Source: Camellia lanceoleosa | Taxonomy: Eukaryota; Streptophyta; Magnoliopsida; Ericales; Theaceae | NCBI GenBank assembly: GCA_025200525.1 | Contig: CM045763.1 | Location: 93,353,044 to 93,417,043 of the forward strand | Length of the DNA stretch: 64,000 bases | Direction: 5' to 3' | Shown: piece by piece, positions 10,531 to 22,954 of the stretch | Position numbering within the stretch: the first letter of the stretch is position 1 | How the letters are laid out: every line of letters begins with the position of its first letter | Position numbers and translations under genes: made by a program | Notes under the pieces: model-generated | Database searches by the model: none | Seen by the model: the letters and a program-made list of their open reading frames with translations, nothing else | Told to the model about the DNA's origin: nothing

Positions 10531-11086
10531 GAGTTATGTCAACGTTCTGAATTGATACTCAAAAAAGTTCTAAGATGTGTACATTCTTTTATACAAGGAT
10601 CAAATGTGGGTATACAAAACAGAACAGAAACAATACTCATTTATCATGTGTGATATTTGAATGAAAGTCTTACGACAAAGCACTATTCACTTCATCTCCT
10701 AACTTCAATAAATTAAAAATAAATAAATCAAATCAAATCAAATCAAATCAAATCTCCAGGAAGTACAGAAAATAGAAGCTGTGAGACAGAGACCTAACAG
10801 ATATTAAGCAAGAAATTGCAAAACTTGTAAAGCACATAGTAAAAATAATATTGAGAGCGTTTCCATTCCCACTGTATTTCTAAATGCAAAAGAATAATAA
10901 TAATAATTTCCATTTTCATGAAGTAGCAGCAGCCTTCTTGGCTCATACATTTACTATAGAACTATATAGTACCACAGATTTCATAATAATTGAAAAAGAA
11001 AAGAAGAGCAAATAACAAAAACAAAGTTGGATTTTCAGACAAACTATTTCAGTGGCACCCCAACAAATCCAATTCAAAACAAAAAT
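10531..11086. other. 3' flank of the F-box gene; no gene seen
   Basis: This AT-rich interval lies between the LINE remnant and the stop codon of the F-box gene, so it probably includes that gene's 3'UTR (minus strand). It holds a short (AAATC)n run near 10725-10755 and an (AAT)n run near 10890. No other coding potential is apparent. Confidence 0.4.
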
Positions 11087-12304
11087 TTAGGGAGTAATTT
11101 CAAGCCTGGGTTCAAAGCAAAAACCGGTAAAGAGCTGAAGAGGGAACTTCTTTGTCACGGGGCATTTCTGCGACCATTTCCATTGCTTCTGGCTCATGTC
11201 GAACATCAGAAGAGCTGGAGCTCCATAGCTCTGAATGTACACAAGCTCATTCGCACCGCTGCTAGCGAAAACCTCATCAAACTCCCCAAACCCTTGGAAA
11301 AACTTATGTGGCATACGTGCAATCTCCTGCCACTCCTTCCCATTCAGAACCCATATCCCGATCCCTTTGATTATGTCGGGGCGATCTTGTTTCCCGATCC
11401 CTCCCACCATAGCCAACTTCTCATTCAGGTTCATTAGACGCCCACATGTGAGAGAACATGGCACAGGGATAGAATTCTGAGCCAATAAACCATGGGTTGA
11501 TTGGTTTGAGAGGTTATAGGCGATTAGGCCATGTCGATTCTCTGGAGCTCCCCCTCCGGTTGAGTAAATCAAGAAATACAATACACCATCACAGATCATA
11601 CTCTCATTGCCCCCTCTCCACCCGGCCAGAACCTCTTTTAGAGGAGTCCCCCATGTCATTGTCTCTGAGTCATAAACATGAATTGAGAGGTCCCACTGAA
11701 AAAAATTCCCAGGGACTTGTTTAGATTTCACAACCGAGACATTGTAATTGTGAGACATACTATTCACTGAGATAGCCAACGCGCTGTACTCAGAAAATTT
11801 CAAACCAGGAGGATCCTCAAGCCTCTTGCAGCATTTGGTGATTGGGTTACAGATGTGTAGCTCGCTTCGGCTATCATTGTCCATGAAGCAAACTAGGCCA
11901 CGAGATGAAGCAATGAACCAACTTGATGTCTGAATGCGGGGAAGTTCAATGCTGTACCACTTTCGAAGGATGGGATCACAGGCATAACCGATTGGTTCAT
12001 CCGAGCTAGTAAACATGAAATACCAAGGTTTTTGTGATGAGACATGAGAGCGGTTCCATAAAAACCGCCTTGAACTAATTATCTCACTCCATCTTTTACA
12101 GACACAACCCGCTCTAAAAATGCTTGCGATGGGGAGATAGGCTAGGATTCGCTCCAATAAGTCATCAGGAAGTATTAAATCAAGGGAAACCACCATAGTG
12201 TCTTTATTGCCTTCATCACTAAGCTCTGAGAATGTATGGAACTCTCCAACATCTCTCACAGTGTCATCAAAGCAATGAATGACCCATGATGTTTCCCCCT
12301 CCAT
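11087..12304 (-). CDS. HWS: F-box/kelch protein, HAWAIIAN SKIRT-like
   Basis: Intact single-exon CDS of 405 aa. Residues about 44-83 form an F-box (ILPDDLLERILAYLPIASIF, then CKRW and FLW), which in this family binds the SKP1-like subunit of SCF ubiquitin ligases. The rest is a kelch-type beta-propeller with conserved stretches SKQVPGNFFQWDLSIH, GWRGGNESMICDGVLYF, GGIGKQDRP and the C-terminal CPVTKKFPLQLFTGFCFEP. Order, length and wording match Arabidopsis At3g61590 (HAWAIIAN SKIRT), known for roles in sepal fusion, organ growth, floral organ shedding and miRNA-pathway control. I chose the second Met (MEGETSW) because the family begins there; the 15 upstream codons (MLFFLMF...) run into a probable splice acceptor. 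Function is inferred from similarity. Confidence 0.93.
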   Translation of the reverse strand: MEGETSWVIHCFDDTVRDVGEFHTFSELSDEGNKDTMVVSLDLILPDDLLERILAYLPIASIFRAGCVCKRWSEIISSRRFLWNRSHVSSQKPWYFMFTSSDEPIGYACDPILRKWYSIELPRIQTSSWFIASSRGLVCFMDNDSRSELHICNPITKCCKRLEDPPGLKFSEYSALAISVNSMSHNYNVSVVKSKQVPGNFFQWDLSIHVYDSETMTWGTPLKEVLAGWRGGNESMICDGVLYFLIYSTGGGAPENRHGLIAYNLSNQSTHGLLAQNSIPVPCSLTCGRLMNLNEKLAMVGGIGKQDRPDIIKGIGIWVLNGKEWQEIARMPHKFFQGFGEFDEVFASSGANELVYIQSYGAPALLMFDMSQKQWKWSQKCPVTKKFPLQLFTGFCFEPRLEITP

Positions 12305-13930
12305 GATCAAGAAGAGCAAAGAAAACCTGAACATGAGAAAGAAAAGCAAACCAGATTATACATTCTATTCAAGGCAAATGTATCAAGTAAGAAACTCAAC
12401 GTGGCAATGAAATCGCCTGAAACTCTCTCTTAAATCATGAGGAAATATCACAGGGCTTGAACAGTTGAATTCAAATCACCTGGCAAGATATTAAATTTGA
12501 GGAAATGGATGATTTGTGCATTGCAGATCAATTCAAGGAAATAAAATCAGACAACATTCAGCCTACTGCGTACCGTTTTTTTGTTTTTGTTTTTGTTTTC
12601 TGTTTTGATTTTACAGAAGACTTCTTTGGTGACTGTTTTCAAGATTTTTTTAGAATAACAACTCATTTTTAGGAGACACCAAACAGTTGTTTTCAAAATT
12701 TCAAAAACTGTTTTTGCACAAAAATGAAAATGGTGGATGTTTTCAAACGTTTCATTATTTTGTATCTGAAAACATGAAAACTAAAACGATAGCAAACAGG
12801 CAAATTGACTCCTGTTTCTCAATATATGCCTAAAAATGTATCATAACCACAAAATTACAGATATTATCAAAGCAAGAACACTGTCCTGCTGCCTCCCCTG
12901 CCATTGAAAGGCCAAAGAAAATTGAAAATAATAAATGAAATAAACCAAGAATTCATCCAATGAGTATATCATGTATGGATACTATAGTAAAATCAGTCTC
13001 AGTTATATACATTCATGGATATATAATCCATAATAACTAACATTAAAACAATAGAGCTGTAATTCAATGGCCAAATTTCAGAGCTGGTGAAAAAACCTAA
13101 TAAAACTACCTTCAACTATTCTATTTAACAAAATGAAAATGAATCGTGCCATTCAGAAAGAACTTCTGATATCACCAGTTTAACAGTTAGAAGAACAAAT
13201 ACATCAAAAAACTTTCAATCTCAGGTAAGAAAAGTGTACAATGATTTAAAGGAACAGACTCTAACCTCAAATGAGATTAGCTGAATACCCAGATGAAGAT
13301 AATTCCATATGACCAATAATATTTGTGGATTTAAAGATTATTTGTAGATACAAGCCACATTCAAAAAAGAAAAGAAGAGAAAAGAATATGCAACCAGTGG
13401 TTTCTTGAAGAAATTATAGAAAGGAATAAATGACATTTCAAACAAACAAAACAAAAAAGGTGAGAAATTAACTCTTTTCACCAGAATACAACAATGTAAC
13501 TAAGCTAATCCAAAACACCCAATACACCTTTTTCACAGAAAACAAACACCTCCATGACTTTGGACATCAAACCCTAAATGGGTCTGTGAAAAAAAAAAAA
13601 AAAACAGTAAAACATGTTAGGTAAGAGATTAGACCCTACACAGCGACCAATCACAGATCAAAAACCCCAATTCAAACAGTAAAAACAACAGTAATAATAC
13701 CTAAAGAACCCAACAAATAGAAACACAAACAGATCATAAGAAAGCAAAGGAAATCCTTTTCAAAAAGAAGGACATCTCAGGAAGTGAAAATCAAATCAAG
13801 AATATATACCTTCAAGAAAACCCCTTTCGGGCTATACTGACCAAATGGGTATTGCTAGATTTGTAAGATGTAAGTGAATAGTGAATAGCCCTTTTCATAC
13901 AGATCAACATTATAGACAAGAAATGGGATT
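12305..13930 (-). other. Probable 5'UTR and 5'UTR intron of the F-box gene
   Basis: On the minus strand an acceptor CATGTTCAG ends at 12327, 22 nt before the chosen ATG, and a good donor AAG|GTATATATT lies at 13809. A single intron of about 1.48 kb (12327-13809) in the 5'UTR is therefore likely, with a first non-coding exon around 13810-13930. Other weaker sites exist (for example a donor-like GAG|GTTAGAG near 13266), so alternative 5' ends are possible. The intron is AT-rich and contains a MITE-like segment (12561-12801). RNA evidence is needed to fix the structure. Confidence 0.45.
12561..12801. mobile_element. MITE-like insertion in the 5'UTR intron
   Basis: The ends are GCCTACTGCGTACCGTTTTT on the left and, as reverse complement, GCCTGTTTGCTATCGTTTTA on the right, giving an imperfect inverted repeat of about 20 bp. 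The inside consists of runs of TTTTC/GTTTT typical of degenerate plant MITEs. No clear target duplication was found, so the assignment is tentative. Confidence 0.4.
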
Positions 13931-14471
13931 ACAAAGATTGTTCCTCGAGACAGATAATGAAAGGTCCTGAAATGGGTCGGTTTGGATTTAGCAGATGAAC
14001 ATGACTATACTACAGAGAGAGAGAGAGAAATGTGTGAAATCTCTTGTTTCTTTTCTATTGGTTCGGTTTTAACAAAAACGACAGGGGTCTATCTAGAAAA
14101 AAAAAACACAAAAACACAAAAACGACAGGCAGTGGAATGGAATAGGAAGGCGGCTTTCCATTGGGCTGTAAGTATATTACACTGACACTTTCCAAGATTT
14201 TGTCTAATTATAATTTATATTTTAATATTTTAAAATTTATATTTATATTTTTGTAATTAATAGCTTCATTTTATAAACTCTTTATTTATATAAAAAAATA
14301 AAAATTCTTAGGGCTGATTTGGCATATTTGAAAAAAGTTAAAAAGTTAAAAAGTCACTATTCTATTCACATCATCTTATTTAAATCACATCACTTCTTTA
14401 ACACATCACTTCAAACCCAACCCAAACTAAACTCATATTTCATAAAAAGTCAAAAAGTACACTTATTTATA
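13931..14471. other. Upstream region of the F-box gene and flanking AT-rich DNA
   Basis: This interval contains the likely promoter of the F-box gene (minus strand), including a (GA)n run at about 14016-14030. A degenerate inverted-repeat element seems to start near 14312 (TTAGGGCTGATTTGGCA); its other end (AACGAACCCTTAG, about 15977-15989) lies beyond the TIR transposon, suggesting that the transposon at 14472-15927 inserted into it. No plus-strand gene is supported. Confidence 0.35.
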
Positions 14472-14871
14472 GGAAAAATTATTTATAAGTCCTATTAGGG
14501 AAACTTATGCTACATATAGTCCTACTAAAAAACTTATGTTCCCATAAGTCCTGTGAGAAGTTTGTTGACACATTTACCCTCAATATTAGTTGTTAATATC
14601 ATAAATAATAGTAAAACTATATATAAAAAATTGATATAAACGTAACGTAACGTGACACCTACATAAACGTAACGTGACACCTATATGTAACGTAATGTGA
14701 CATATCTACATAAACGTAACGTAACGTGATACCTACATAAACGTAACGTGACACCTATATAAATGTAACATGACATATCTACATAAACGTAACGTAACGT
14801 GACACCTACATAAACGTAAAGTGACACATATGATCTATAATAACATTTAATTTTTTATATAAGAAATTGTC

Positions 14872-14907
<36 letters not shown>

Positions 14908-15927
14908 GGGTTGTTGCAACTTTATGTGGTTCATGTGTTTTATGAATTGCTTGTGTAATTGAAGCTGTAGATGTATAACCCATTATAGTTGAAGAAGATA
15001 TGTATGCTAAGAAGGCTTGCGAGTTGGTGAAAGAATTTTCTAGCAGCTAACCTGGGCGGCTTGCTCCTTTCAATGTAAGTTCCCTTGGCTTTTTCCAAAC
15101 ACCAAGGACTCAGGATCACTCTGTACATTGCTCGATCTCCTTTCAAATCAAACAACACAAATTTAACTACAACACTGATATCATAAACATATACATACAC
15201 ACATATATGTGCATTAAAACGTAGTTTTTGAAAAGATTTGTGCGATGGAATTGAACCTTGCGTGAGGAGGAAGAACTGAAATGGAGCTAAGATCGCAGGC
15301 TTTGTTGATCTTCAACTTCATTGAATCGAACAACCAGTAGTTGAGAACTTCGAGATTTGAAGCGAACCGTGGCTGATTTCGACGAAGAGATTAACAATGG
15401 AGATCGAATTGGTCGATTGAATCGTTTGAGGAGCCGAGCCCTACCCTTCCATTAATTAATTTAAAATTATAATTTTTATTAATTAATTTAGATTTCACAT
15501 ATATTATTGATAATTTTTTAAATTTTACAATTAATAATACAAAATAAAAATATATTAAGATTATATATCTATTTCAAAACAAACGGATTAAAAAAATAAA
15601 AAACTTATTAAGTTTGCGAAACGTAATGTGACACGTTACGTTACGTTTATGTAAGTATCACATTACGTTTATATAGGTGTCACGTTACGTTTATATAAGT
15701 GTCACGTTACATTACGTTTATGTAGGTGTCACGTTACGTTCATATAGGTGTCACGTTACGTTACGTATATATAGGTGTCACGTTACGTTACGTTTATGTA
15801 AGTGTCATGTCACGTTAGAATCTTGTAGAATACATTTTTATGAAAATAGGACTTGAGACTCTATAAGAAATTACACAGGACTTAATCTAACATAAGATTC
15901 TAAAAAAGGACTTATAAATAAGTCTCC
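14472..15927 (+). mobile_element. TIR transposon copy A with subterminal CGTAACG arrays
   Basis: Left end GGAAAAATTATTTATAAGTCC and right end, as complement, GGAGACTTATTTATAAGTCC form a terminal inverted repeat of about 20 bp. Just inside lie inverted arrays of a unit of about 23 bp (GTGACACCTACATAAACGTAAC and variants): 14637-14830 on the left and, in complement, 15618-15812 on the right. Copy B (20131-37917, opposite orientation) shares both ends over more than 180 bp. The centre differs between copies and here includes a host gene first exon (15257-15321). No transposase is present, so the element is non-autonomous and resembles Pack-type elements. No certain TSD was found. Confidence 0.7.
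15257..15430 (-). pseudogene. Captured first exon of a PRD3/PAIR1-like meiotic gene
   Basis: On the minus strand, an ATG at 15321-15319 opens a 65-nt exon reading MKLKINKACDLSSISVLPP then HAR, followed by a donor (GCAAG|GTTCAA at 15256). This matches the N-terminus of plant PRD3/PAIR1 proteins, which are needed for meiotic double-strand break formation and pairing. About 110 nt of leader-like sequence precede the ATG. Further downstream (about 14940-15190, minus) is an open stretch I do not recognise. The fragment sits inside TIR transposon copy A, so it is best explained as a transduplicated piece, not a functional gene. Confidence 0.5.
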
Positions 15928-17350
15928 AATTTTATAACCCCAAACTAAATCAAAAAATCAACCCATTCCATAAACGAACCCTTAGACAATCACGTGATGA
16001 TGCATTGAGATAGACTTATTTGGAGTACCTTTTTGTAAACTGAAAATTGATTATTAAAAGAACAAAATTAAAATCATCATTTTCTTAGCTAAAAAATTGA
16101 TATTTTTTAAAAATTTATTTTTGTCTTTAGTAAATTATTTAAAAAATTTATGTTAAGATTTTTTACTTTTTGTATCTATCAAGACTAAAAGACTCTAAAA
16201 ATTAAAAATAATAATAACTAAAGACCAAAATAAATCAAACTAAATAAGTTAAAAAAAATCAACACCCCAGGGAATGCATCTTGAAGGTAAAAAATTAAAA
16301 ATAATAATAACTAAAGACCAAAATAAATCAAACTAAATAAGTTAAAAGAATCTACACCCCAAGGGATGCATCTTGAAGGTAATTTATGGGTAAGAGATAG
16401 GCCTACCCTCTATCCTACAATCTAGCCTTTGGACCAAAAGGTTAAAGAAAATAATAATAATAAATATTGCTATCAATGTTCTCGAAGCTTTATTCTCCCG
16501 AATCCCCCTAATGTCCAAAACGACGTTGTTTTGGGCATTTTTATTTTTTTTTCTTCTTTTTTTTCTTTCATTTTCAGTCTGAAACGCAGAGGAAGAGAAA
16601 AAGAAGAGAGAAAGAGAAGAGAGGGGAAGAGGTGGAGAGAGGGAGAAAGAGAGAGGAGAGGAGAGAGAGGGCCCCTCCTGTGCCTCTGCCGCCGATCGTC
16701 ATTTCATGACTCCGATCGTCATGACTCGTCATAGCCTTCAACCGCCCTCCCGCCCGCCTCCGCCTCCGCCTCCACCTCCTCCTTCCCTTGTGATTATGGC
16801 CCCCTCCAGTCCTCCTCTTCCTTCCTCGTTCCTCCTCCTCCTCCTTCCTTCTCTTCCCCTTCTTCCTTCTGATTTTCTGCTTCTGGAAAAAAAAATACAA
16901 AAATACAAAAACGGCGTTGTTTTTGAATTAGGGAATCATGACGGGGAGAACTGAGCTCCCTAGCACGATACGAATTAAATGGTATTTGGTGAATTTGAGT
17001 TGAGATTAAATGAAATGAGAATTTGATGACCCAACAACAAAATTATAATGGGACTTGGTTAGGTAAAGAAGGCCTTTTGCCTTGGTGCCTCTAACCAACA
17101 AGAAATGGAGTCCACAATTTTCTCCCACTATTATATTTATTTATTTTTTGAACAAAATTTAGTGTTAGTGAAGTATATACCAAATTGTTAATGGAAGAAA
17201 AAATTTGAAAGTGAAAGAAAAAAATGATAGAAGGTGCAGTGAAAGAAAAAAAAAATAGAAAAAAATATTTTCTTGTAGTTATTTAATTAGAATGAAAACT
17301 CTTGATTATAGTTAACTCATTGCATAGATTCTTACATTTTTCTCTTCTTT

Positions 17351-17383
<33 letters not shown>

Positions 17384-19160
17384 AAGAAATTAAACACCTA
17401 GTTATCATGTTAGTATGGGTTGTACAAGAAAATTAATTTTTTTTATTACGACAACTTTTATGCTAAAAAAACTCATGAATAGTTATATATATATATATAT
17501 ATATGTGTGTATTTTTTCTTTCTTTCACTATCCACTAAATAAACTGATCAACCTATAAAACAAGAGGAAAACCAAAAGAGTAAAAAAAAATGAAAGTTGT
17601 GATGAGTAAGACAACATTATTTGGCTTTTGTTGTTGGAAAAATACCAAATGGACCTATTGTTAGAAAAATGGTTTGAAAATTATTAGTAAGTAAATGAGA
17701 ATTAATTTCTAAAGTGCACCATTTCAGTATGATTTTTAAAACAAAATTTATTTGTTTAAATTTTGATTTTTATTTAAATAAAGTCATATTTTTTTTTTTG
17801 GGGTCAAAATTAAATTAGATTCGATAGAATTATAACAGTCATATTTGTTATGGTTGCATCTTTTCCATAGAAAGGATGCGACTCCTTTGAAAAGCCGCCA
17901 TGACTATTAGAAGAGTCATCAATTCACCTATATAAGGAGGCTCTCATTGCATTCATTAAATGGTTGAATTCACCTTGTATTTCTTTCCTTTTGACACTTT
18001 GTCCTTTTTGTCAGAGAATTATCCATAGTAAGATTCGCCAGGCTTGCAGTAATAGTGCTATTTCTGTAAAGTTCAATTATTATATTTTGGAAGACAAACA
18101 TCCGATAAAACTCATAAGCAGCGTAGCAAGGGACAAATTTGTCATAAGAACATTTTATCTAACATAAGCCACGATCAATCTATTCTCAATTCCAAAATTA
18201 AACAATCTATTCGTGAATATGGTTTGTTGTATATGGATTGGTTTGATTTTACCCAAATAATTTTATGTTGTTTTCAAGTATATTTATATATATATAATAC
18301 AATTTGACAACATAATTGGTACAATTACTATGTGCTTCACACAATACATATAAGGATTTGTTCCAACACCTATTTGATAGTATTTTTATTTTATTTTTTT
18401 GAAAGAAAATTCTAAATTCATTTGACGACCAATTTTCAAAAAATATTTTCAAGAAAAAGGTAAAAACAACCCATTTTCAAAAAACACCAAAAAAAATATT
18501 TTCAAAATTTTATTTTTATTTTTATTGCACAAAAATAAAAACAATAACTTGATCATAAAAATTGGACCTATTTAGTGGGATTTTGTTCCTTATGTTTTAA
18601 AATTATTTCTAAAATTGTTTTTCAACTTGTTTTTGAAACCATTTTTGAGGGGGGAAAAATTTTAAAATCCACTTTTTTATAAAAAAAAAAAAAAAAAAAA
18701 AAACTAAAGATCATTCTCAATTTTTTTTTTTAAAGTTATTTGGTATAAAAATTAAAATGATGTAAAAAGATGAATGCTTTTTGTCCTTGAATATCTTATA
18801 AAAACATAAGCAAACAGTAAAATCCATCAATTCCAACCCTGAAAGGAATTGTGATCTTTTCCATTCTATATTTGTAATGAAAATGTTTCATGATATCATT
18901 TAATGATCTTTTTTAGTTTAAAATAATTATAAATTTACATTCGTATTTCATAACCATTAGATATGTAATGAAAAATTTTCGATTATATATATAAAATAAA
19001 GATAATCAAAATCCCCTTGTCAAAAGCATTAAAAACCCCTCCACATTCTTAGTGAAAATTAACGATGATACCAATAATATGTTATCGTCAATTAACAACA
19101 AACTTATAAGTGGAGGATCAATCTTATTTTTCACTTCTGTTCAAAAAAACAAAAAAGTCT
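15928..19160. other. AT-rich intergenic DNA; no gene seen
   Basis: The interval holds a direct repeat of about 90 bp (near 16205-16280 and 16290-16380: ATAATAATAACTAAAGACC...GGGATGCATCTTGAAGGTAA), a purine-rich then pyrimidine-rich block (16580-16870) flanked by two AACG(A/G)CGTTGTTTT motifs (16519, 16910), poly(T) at 17348-17382, (AT)n at 17483-17503, and poly(A) near 18678. ORFs in the purine/pyrimidine block (16429-16954) are low-complexity and not credible. An uncharacterised, possibly non-autonomous repeat around 16430-16960 cannot be excluded. Confidence 0.4.
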
Positions 19161-19451
19161 TAGGTAGCGTTTCGTAGAGTTTTGTAAATATGATTTAAGA
19201 GTATGAGTTGTGTTTTGAGTTTGTGTGTTGTGGAATTATGATTTGAGTGTAGAAAATTTGTTTGGTAAAGAGTTTTGAAAATAGTTTTGGAAAAGAGGTT
19301 TGATTTGAGTGGGGAATTGTTGATGTGACATTTGATATGTGATACAAAAATTTACAACTCATAACTAAACATACAACTCAAAATTATTTTAAAGCACATA
19401 AAAAATTTTAAAAATTTCAAAAAATATTTTTCCCGATTATATAAATCAATT

Positions 19452-19487
<36 letters not shown>

Positions 19488-19625
19488 ACTGTTCCGGACA
19501 GCCGGCCGGACGATCGGCCGGATGTCCCGTTCCCTAAAACGAGCCCTTTTGCTATGACAGAATGTTACAGAGCTTTCGGCAGAGTTTTGGAAAATTAATT
19601 CCAAAACTCCTACCAAACATCATGC
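19161..19625. mobile_element. MITE-like element with imperfect inverted ends
   Basis: Left end TAGGTAGCGTTTCGTAGAG and right end, as complement, GATGTTTGGTAGGAG are imperfectly inverted (TAG/GTTT.GTAG.GTTTTG in common). The interior has a long poly(A) run (19456-19483) and a GC-rich palindromic block (GGCCGGACGATCGGCCGG, 19502-19519). No transposase. The target duplication is unclear. Confidence 0.4.
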
Positions 19626-20450
19626 TCAAACTCACACGTTGAAAACGATTTCCAGAATCGTTCCAAACAGAGCCTTATTTTTCTCATACAACGACCTTTT
19701 CACAGAATTGGAGGTATTGCTCTGCCTAAAGGTTGCTGTGACTTCCAATTTAAACAAATAAATAAAGGAAAAAAAAAAAAAAGAAAAAAAAAGGGCTGTT
19801 GTGACTTTTCGCAAGGGTTGGTATTGGGCAATTTCAATTATCAGTTTATATCATAGGATTGGTTGAGTAAGTTATTCATATGAAAAAAAAATTAAATCAA
19901 TCAGATATTTATAACTACATAACAACATTACATAATTTTATATTTAGAGAAATCTAATTTTATTTCTAAAAAATTAAATTTAAATATGTAAATCACTACC
20001 TTTTTATGTAATTTTTACTTTAATGAGATCTTTAGGTTTATAAGAAAAAAAATGAGAATTAAACAGTTCACAAAATCATATTTTGAAATTTATTGATACT
20101 TTACCCAAAATTAAATACACATTATTTTTTGGGAGACTTATTTATAAGTCCTTTTTCAGAACCTTATGCTAGGCTAAGTCCTGTGTAATTTTTTATAGAG
20201 TCTCAAGTCCTATTTTCATAAGAATGTATTCCACAAGATCCTAACGTGACATGACACTTACATAAACGTAACGTAACGTGACACCTATATATACGTAACG
20301 TAACGTGACACCAATATGAACGTAACGTGACACCTACATAAACGTAGCGTGGCGTGACACTTATATAAGCGTAATGTGACACCTATATAAGCGTAATGTG
20401 ACACTTACATAAGCGTAACGTAACGTGTCACGTTAGGTTTCGTTACGGTT

Positions 20451-20596
20451 GGAGCCGACCGTGATCACGAGTATTGTAATCCAACGGTGGCTGGTGAGTC
20501 TCCCTCACTGGAGATGGTTAGTCGGCTGAGATGGAAAGTTATGGTGACGGGCGGTGAGGAAGACCCATTGGTTGATAGTCAGAAGGAGTTGGTGAA
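20451..20596 (+). pseudogene. Captured carboxylesterase fragment, first part
   Basis: Frame starting at 20451 reads GADRDHEYCNPTVAGESP, then MVSRLRWKVMVTGGEEDPL and VDSQKELVK, the C-terminal third of a plant carboxylesterase (CXE, alpha/beta hydrolase of the GID1-like superfamily), including the segment with the catalytic Asp (G-x-x-D-x-L-x-D-x-Q). The frame is cut at 20596 by the chromovirus and continues after the TSD at 37034. There is no start or promoter: it is a piece captured by TIR transposon copy B. Confidence 0.7.
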
Positions 20597-22939
20597 TGTA
20601 ACAACCCTCGTACCGATTACTGAATAACCACTGAATTAAATACTGGTTATTGCTAAACTGGACCGCTAATGACTGATAAGTGTTGGATGAACTCTTGAGC
20701 AGTGAATGGGCTGAAATGAAATTGAATAAGTTTATCTATTGAATTGCATATTGTATCTGTTTGCTTGAATGATTATCTGTTTAAACTTATGTGTTTAAAC
20801 TGCTAATTGAAGGCCTTATCGGCGGCCGAATTAGGAACCGTTTGATGTTTTAGACTCAGTAGAATATTTCTGATTTTATGGTATATTTATCTGAAAATTG
20901 ATTAAAAATGATTAAATTAGATTAAAATGAGTTAATTGGGAACTTGGACTTATTTACCGTTTAAACCACTTAATGGACCTATTGTTTAGTATTATCATTA
21001 GAGCCTTATCACTTAACAAAGCTTTTGATCAGCTCTTCTTCATGTTCTAACCGACCAAGCAAGTGAGAAAGGAGAGAGAGAAGTAAGAGATTTGAGCTCA
21101 TATTGGTGAATTAGCTTGGAGTGCTTGGAATTAAAGTGTAACTTGGCTAAATTGAGCTTGCTAGACTTGAAATCAACACTCTAGGTAAGGAATCCATTGT
21201 CTTCTTGTCATCTTGGAGCTCCATTTTGCATGATTCTTGCTCAATTGTAGAATTAAACCATGTTTGAGTCCATATAGGTTGATTCATGCTAGAATTCATG
21301 CATGCATGTTGAATTTGTGGACTTTTGAAGTTGAATTCTTGAGAATGCTACATGCATGTCTATGTTTATATTATAGTCCATGTTTTCACTTCATTTTCCA
21401 ACTAGTGAGCTCATTAGAGCAAGATTTGAAGTTGATTTTGGTCTAAAACTCATGCATGTCATGTTTGCATGTTGTTTTTGAAAATGGTTCAAAATTGGGT
21501 TTAATTGGAACATCCTTGGGCCTTGATTTCTTAAATTGAGCTTTAAAACTTGTTATCCTATGTGTTTAAAGAGTTTTCGAAAAATGGGCCCAGAGGATCG
21601 ATTTTGGTGTCCGAAACTTAAGTTTGAACTCGAGAAACAGTTACGGTTTTCCAATTTTGAGGTCCGCCGGCGAAATCGCTCGGCGAAATTTCACTCGGCA
21701 TTTCTTCGCATTATTTCTGATCGCTCGGCGGAGAGTTTCACGCTTCGGCGGCGAAATCGCGCATCCGACATCTTGCTTTGTCATCGGCATTTCGGCGAAG
21801 TTAGCCGGCGGGGACCTTTGTTGGCTTGTCCGCGGCGGGGAAGTTGGCCGGCGGAGGCCTGTTTCCGAAAATTGAAACTAATCTCTGTGCACATTTTGCA
21901 TCCTCATCCCATCCTAGGCATTCTTAGGCCTAGTTTAAGGCATCTTAATGAGGATTTAGACATAGAACCACAGGAAATTTAGGGATTTAATTATATCCTT
22001 CCGATTTGTGAACTTAGTGTGTGTTCTATTTGTTAAGCTGTTTAGGGTTGGCTCTCGGGGGCAGCGCTCTAGGCTGCTATAGCCCAATCTCTGTGAGTAG
22101 CAGTTGTGTAAAGATATGTTCAAATGGTTATATTTTGAATCTTGGTATTTATTGAGTGATATTGTTTATTGAATGAATGTATGTCTGCATTTGAATTGTA
22201 TTGTGGCATCCTTAGCACCCTGTTATTATTTATTCTGAGCTCTGTCGGTTTCCTTGTGGAACCATCTTGTTTGATGGCCATCATTATTGTTGGATGCATG
22301 AAGGCGGTCCTTTCTGGACCCTCTTGTTTATAGGCTAATGGATGCACCACATATGGTGATTGATTGAAATCTTGATTGGTGAAATCTTGAAAGATTGAAA
22401 TCTTGTATAATGAATTGATTTCATTCTTTGTAAGGACATTTATTCATAACCTCTTTACCTTTGTATGTTATTCACGGGTTTTAGCTCCTGTTTATATATA
22501 TATGTAGGTTCTCGAACGACGCCGAGCTAGGAGCGTGGGATTGGTCCCCAGTTTTGTCAAGCCAGCCTATGTGCCTCACTGCGAGGTTCCGAGTTGCCAT
22601 GTTATGGCTTGGGGTGTTTTTGTGTCCCCTATCGGTCTCCTTACTGTATTGTACTTTTGTATAGACTGTTTACTGCACTGTTATCGAGGGATTCAATCCC
22701 CGTACTGACTGACTGTATATGATTGTATAGAATGTACTGTGTTGAACCGTATGAATGCATAAAAATGTTTTTGACATACAGATTTTCACAGCTCAATGGA
22801 CACTAGTTATTTACTGTATTGGCTTCCGCCAGGCCCTGTACTCTGTTTGACTGTATTACTGTTCTGTAGGCCTTTGGTAATCTCGGATTACTGGCCAGTT
22901 ACGGTGCTAAACCCATAGGGCCGGGTTTGGGTCGTGACA
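20597..22939 (+). repeat. LTR 1 of the chromovirus
   Basis: 2343 bp from TGTAACAACCCTCG to GGGTCGTGACA. It is close to LTRs 2 and 3 but differs in clustered spots, mainly at CTG, CAG and CTCGAG sites; the paired CTCGAG palindromes seen in LTR 3 are scrambled here (about 21660-21860). Small ORFs inside are not genes. Confidence 0.9.
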
Positions 22940-22942
22940 GAG

Positions 22943-22954
22943 TGGTATCAGAGC
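22943..22954 (+). promoter_or_regulatory. PBS of internal region 1
   Basis: TGGTATCAGAGC, 3 nt after the LTR end, complementary to the 3' end of initiator tRNA-Met, the usual primer for plant chromoviruses and Copia elements. Confidence 0.9.

Noticed and set aside
11027..11724. Plus-strand ORFs opposite the F-box gene
   Set aside because: Shadow frames of a well-supported minus-strand gene.
16429..16954. Overlapping ORFs rich in R/E/G or P/S on both strands
   Set aside because: They are low-complexity translations of a purine-rich and a pyrimidine-rich block; nothing else supports a gene.
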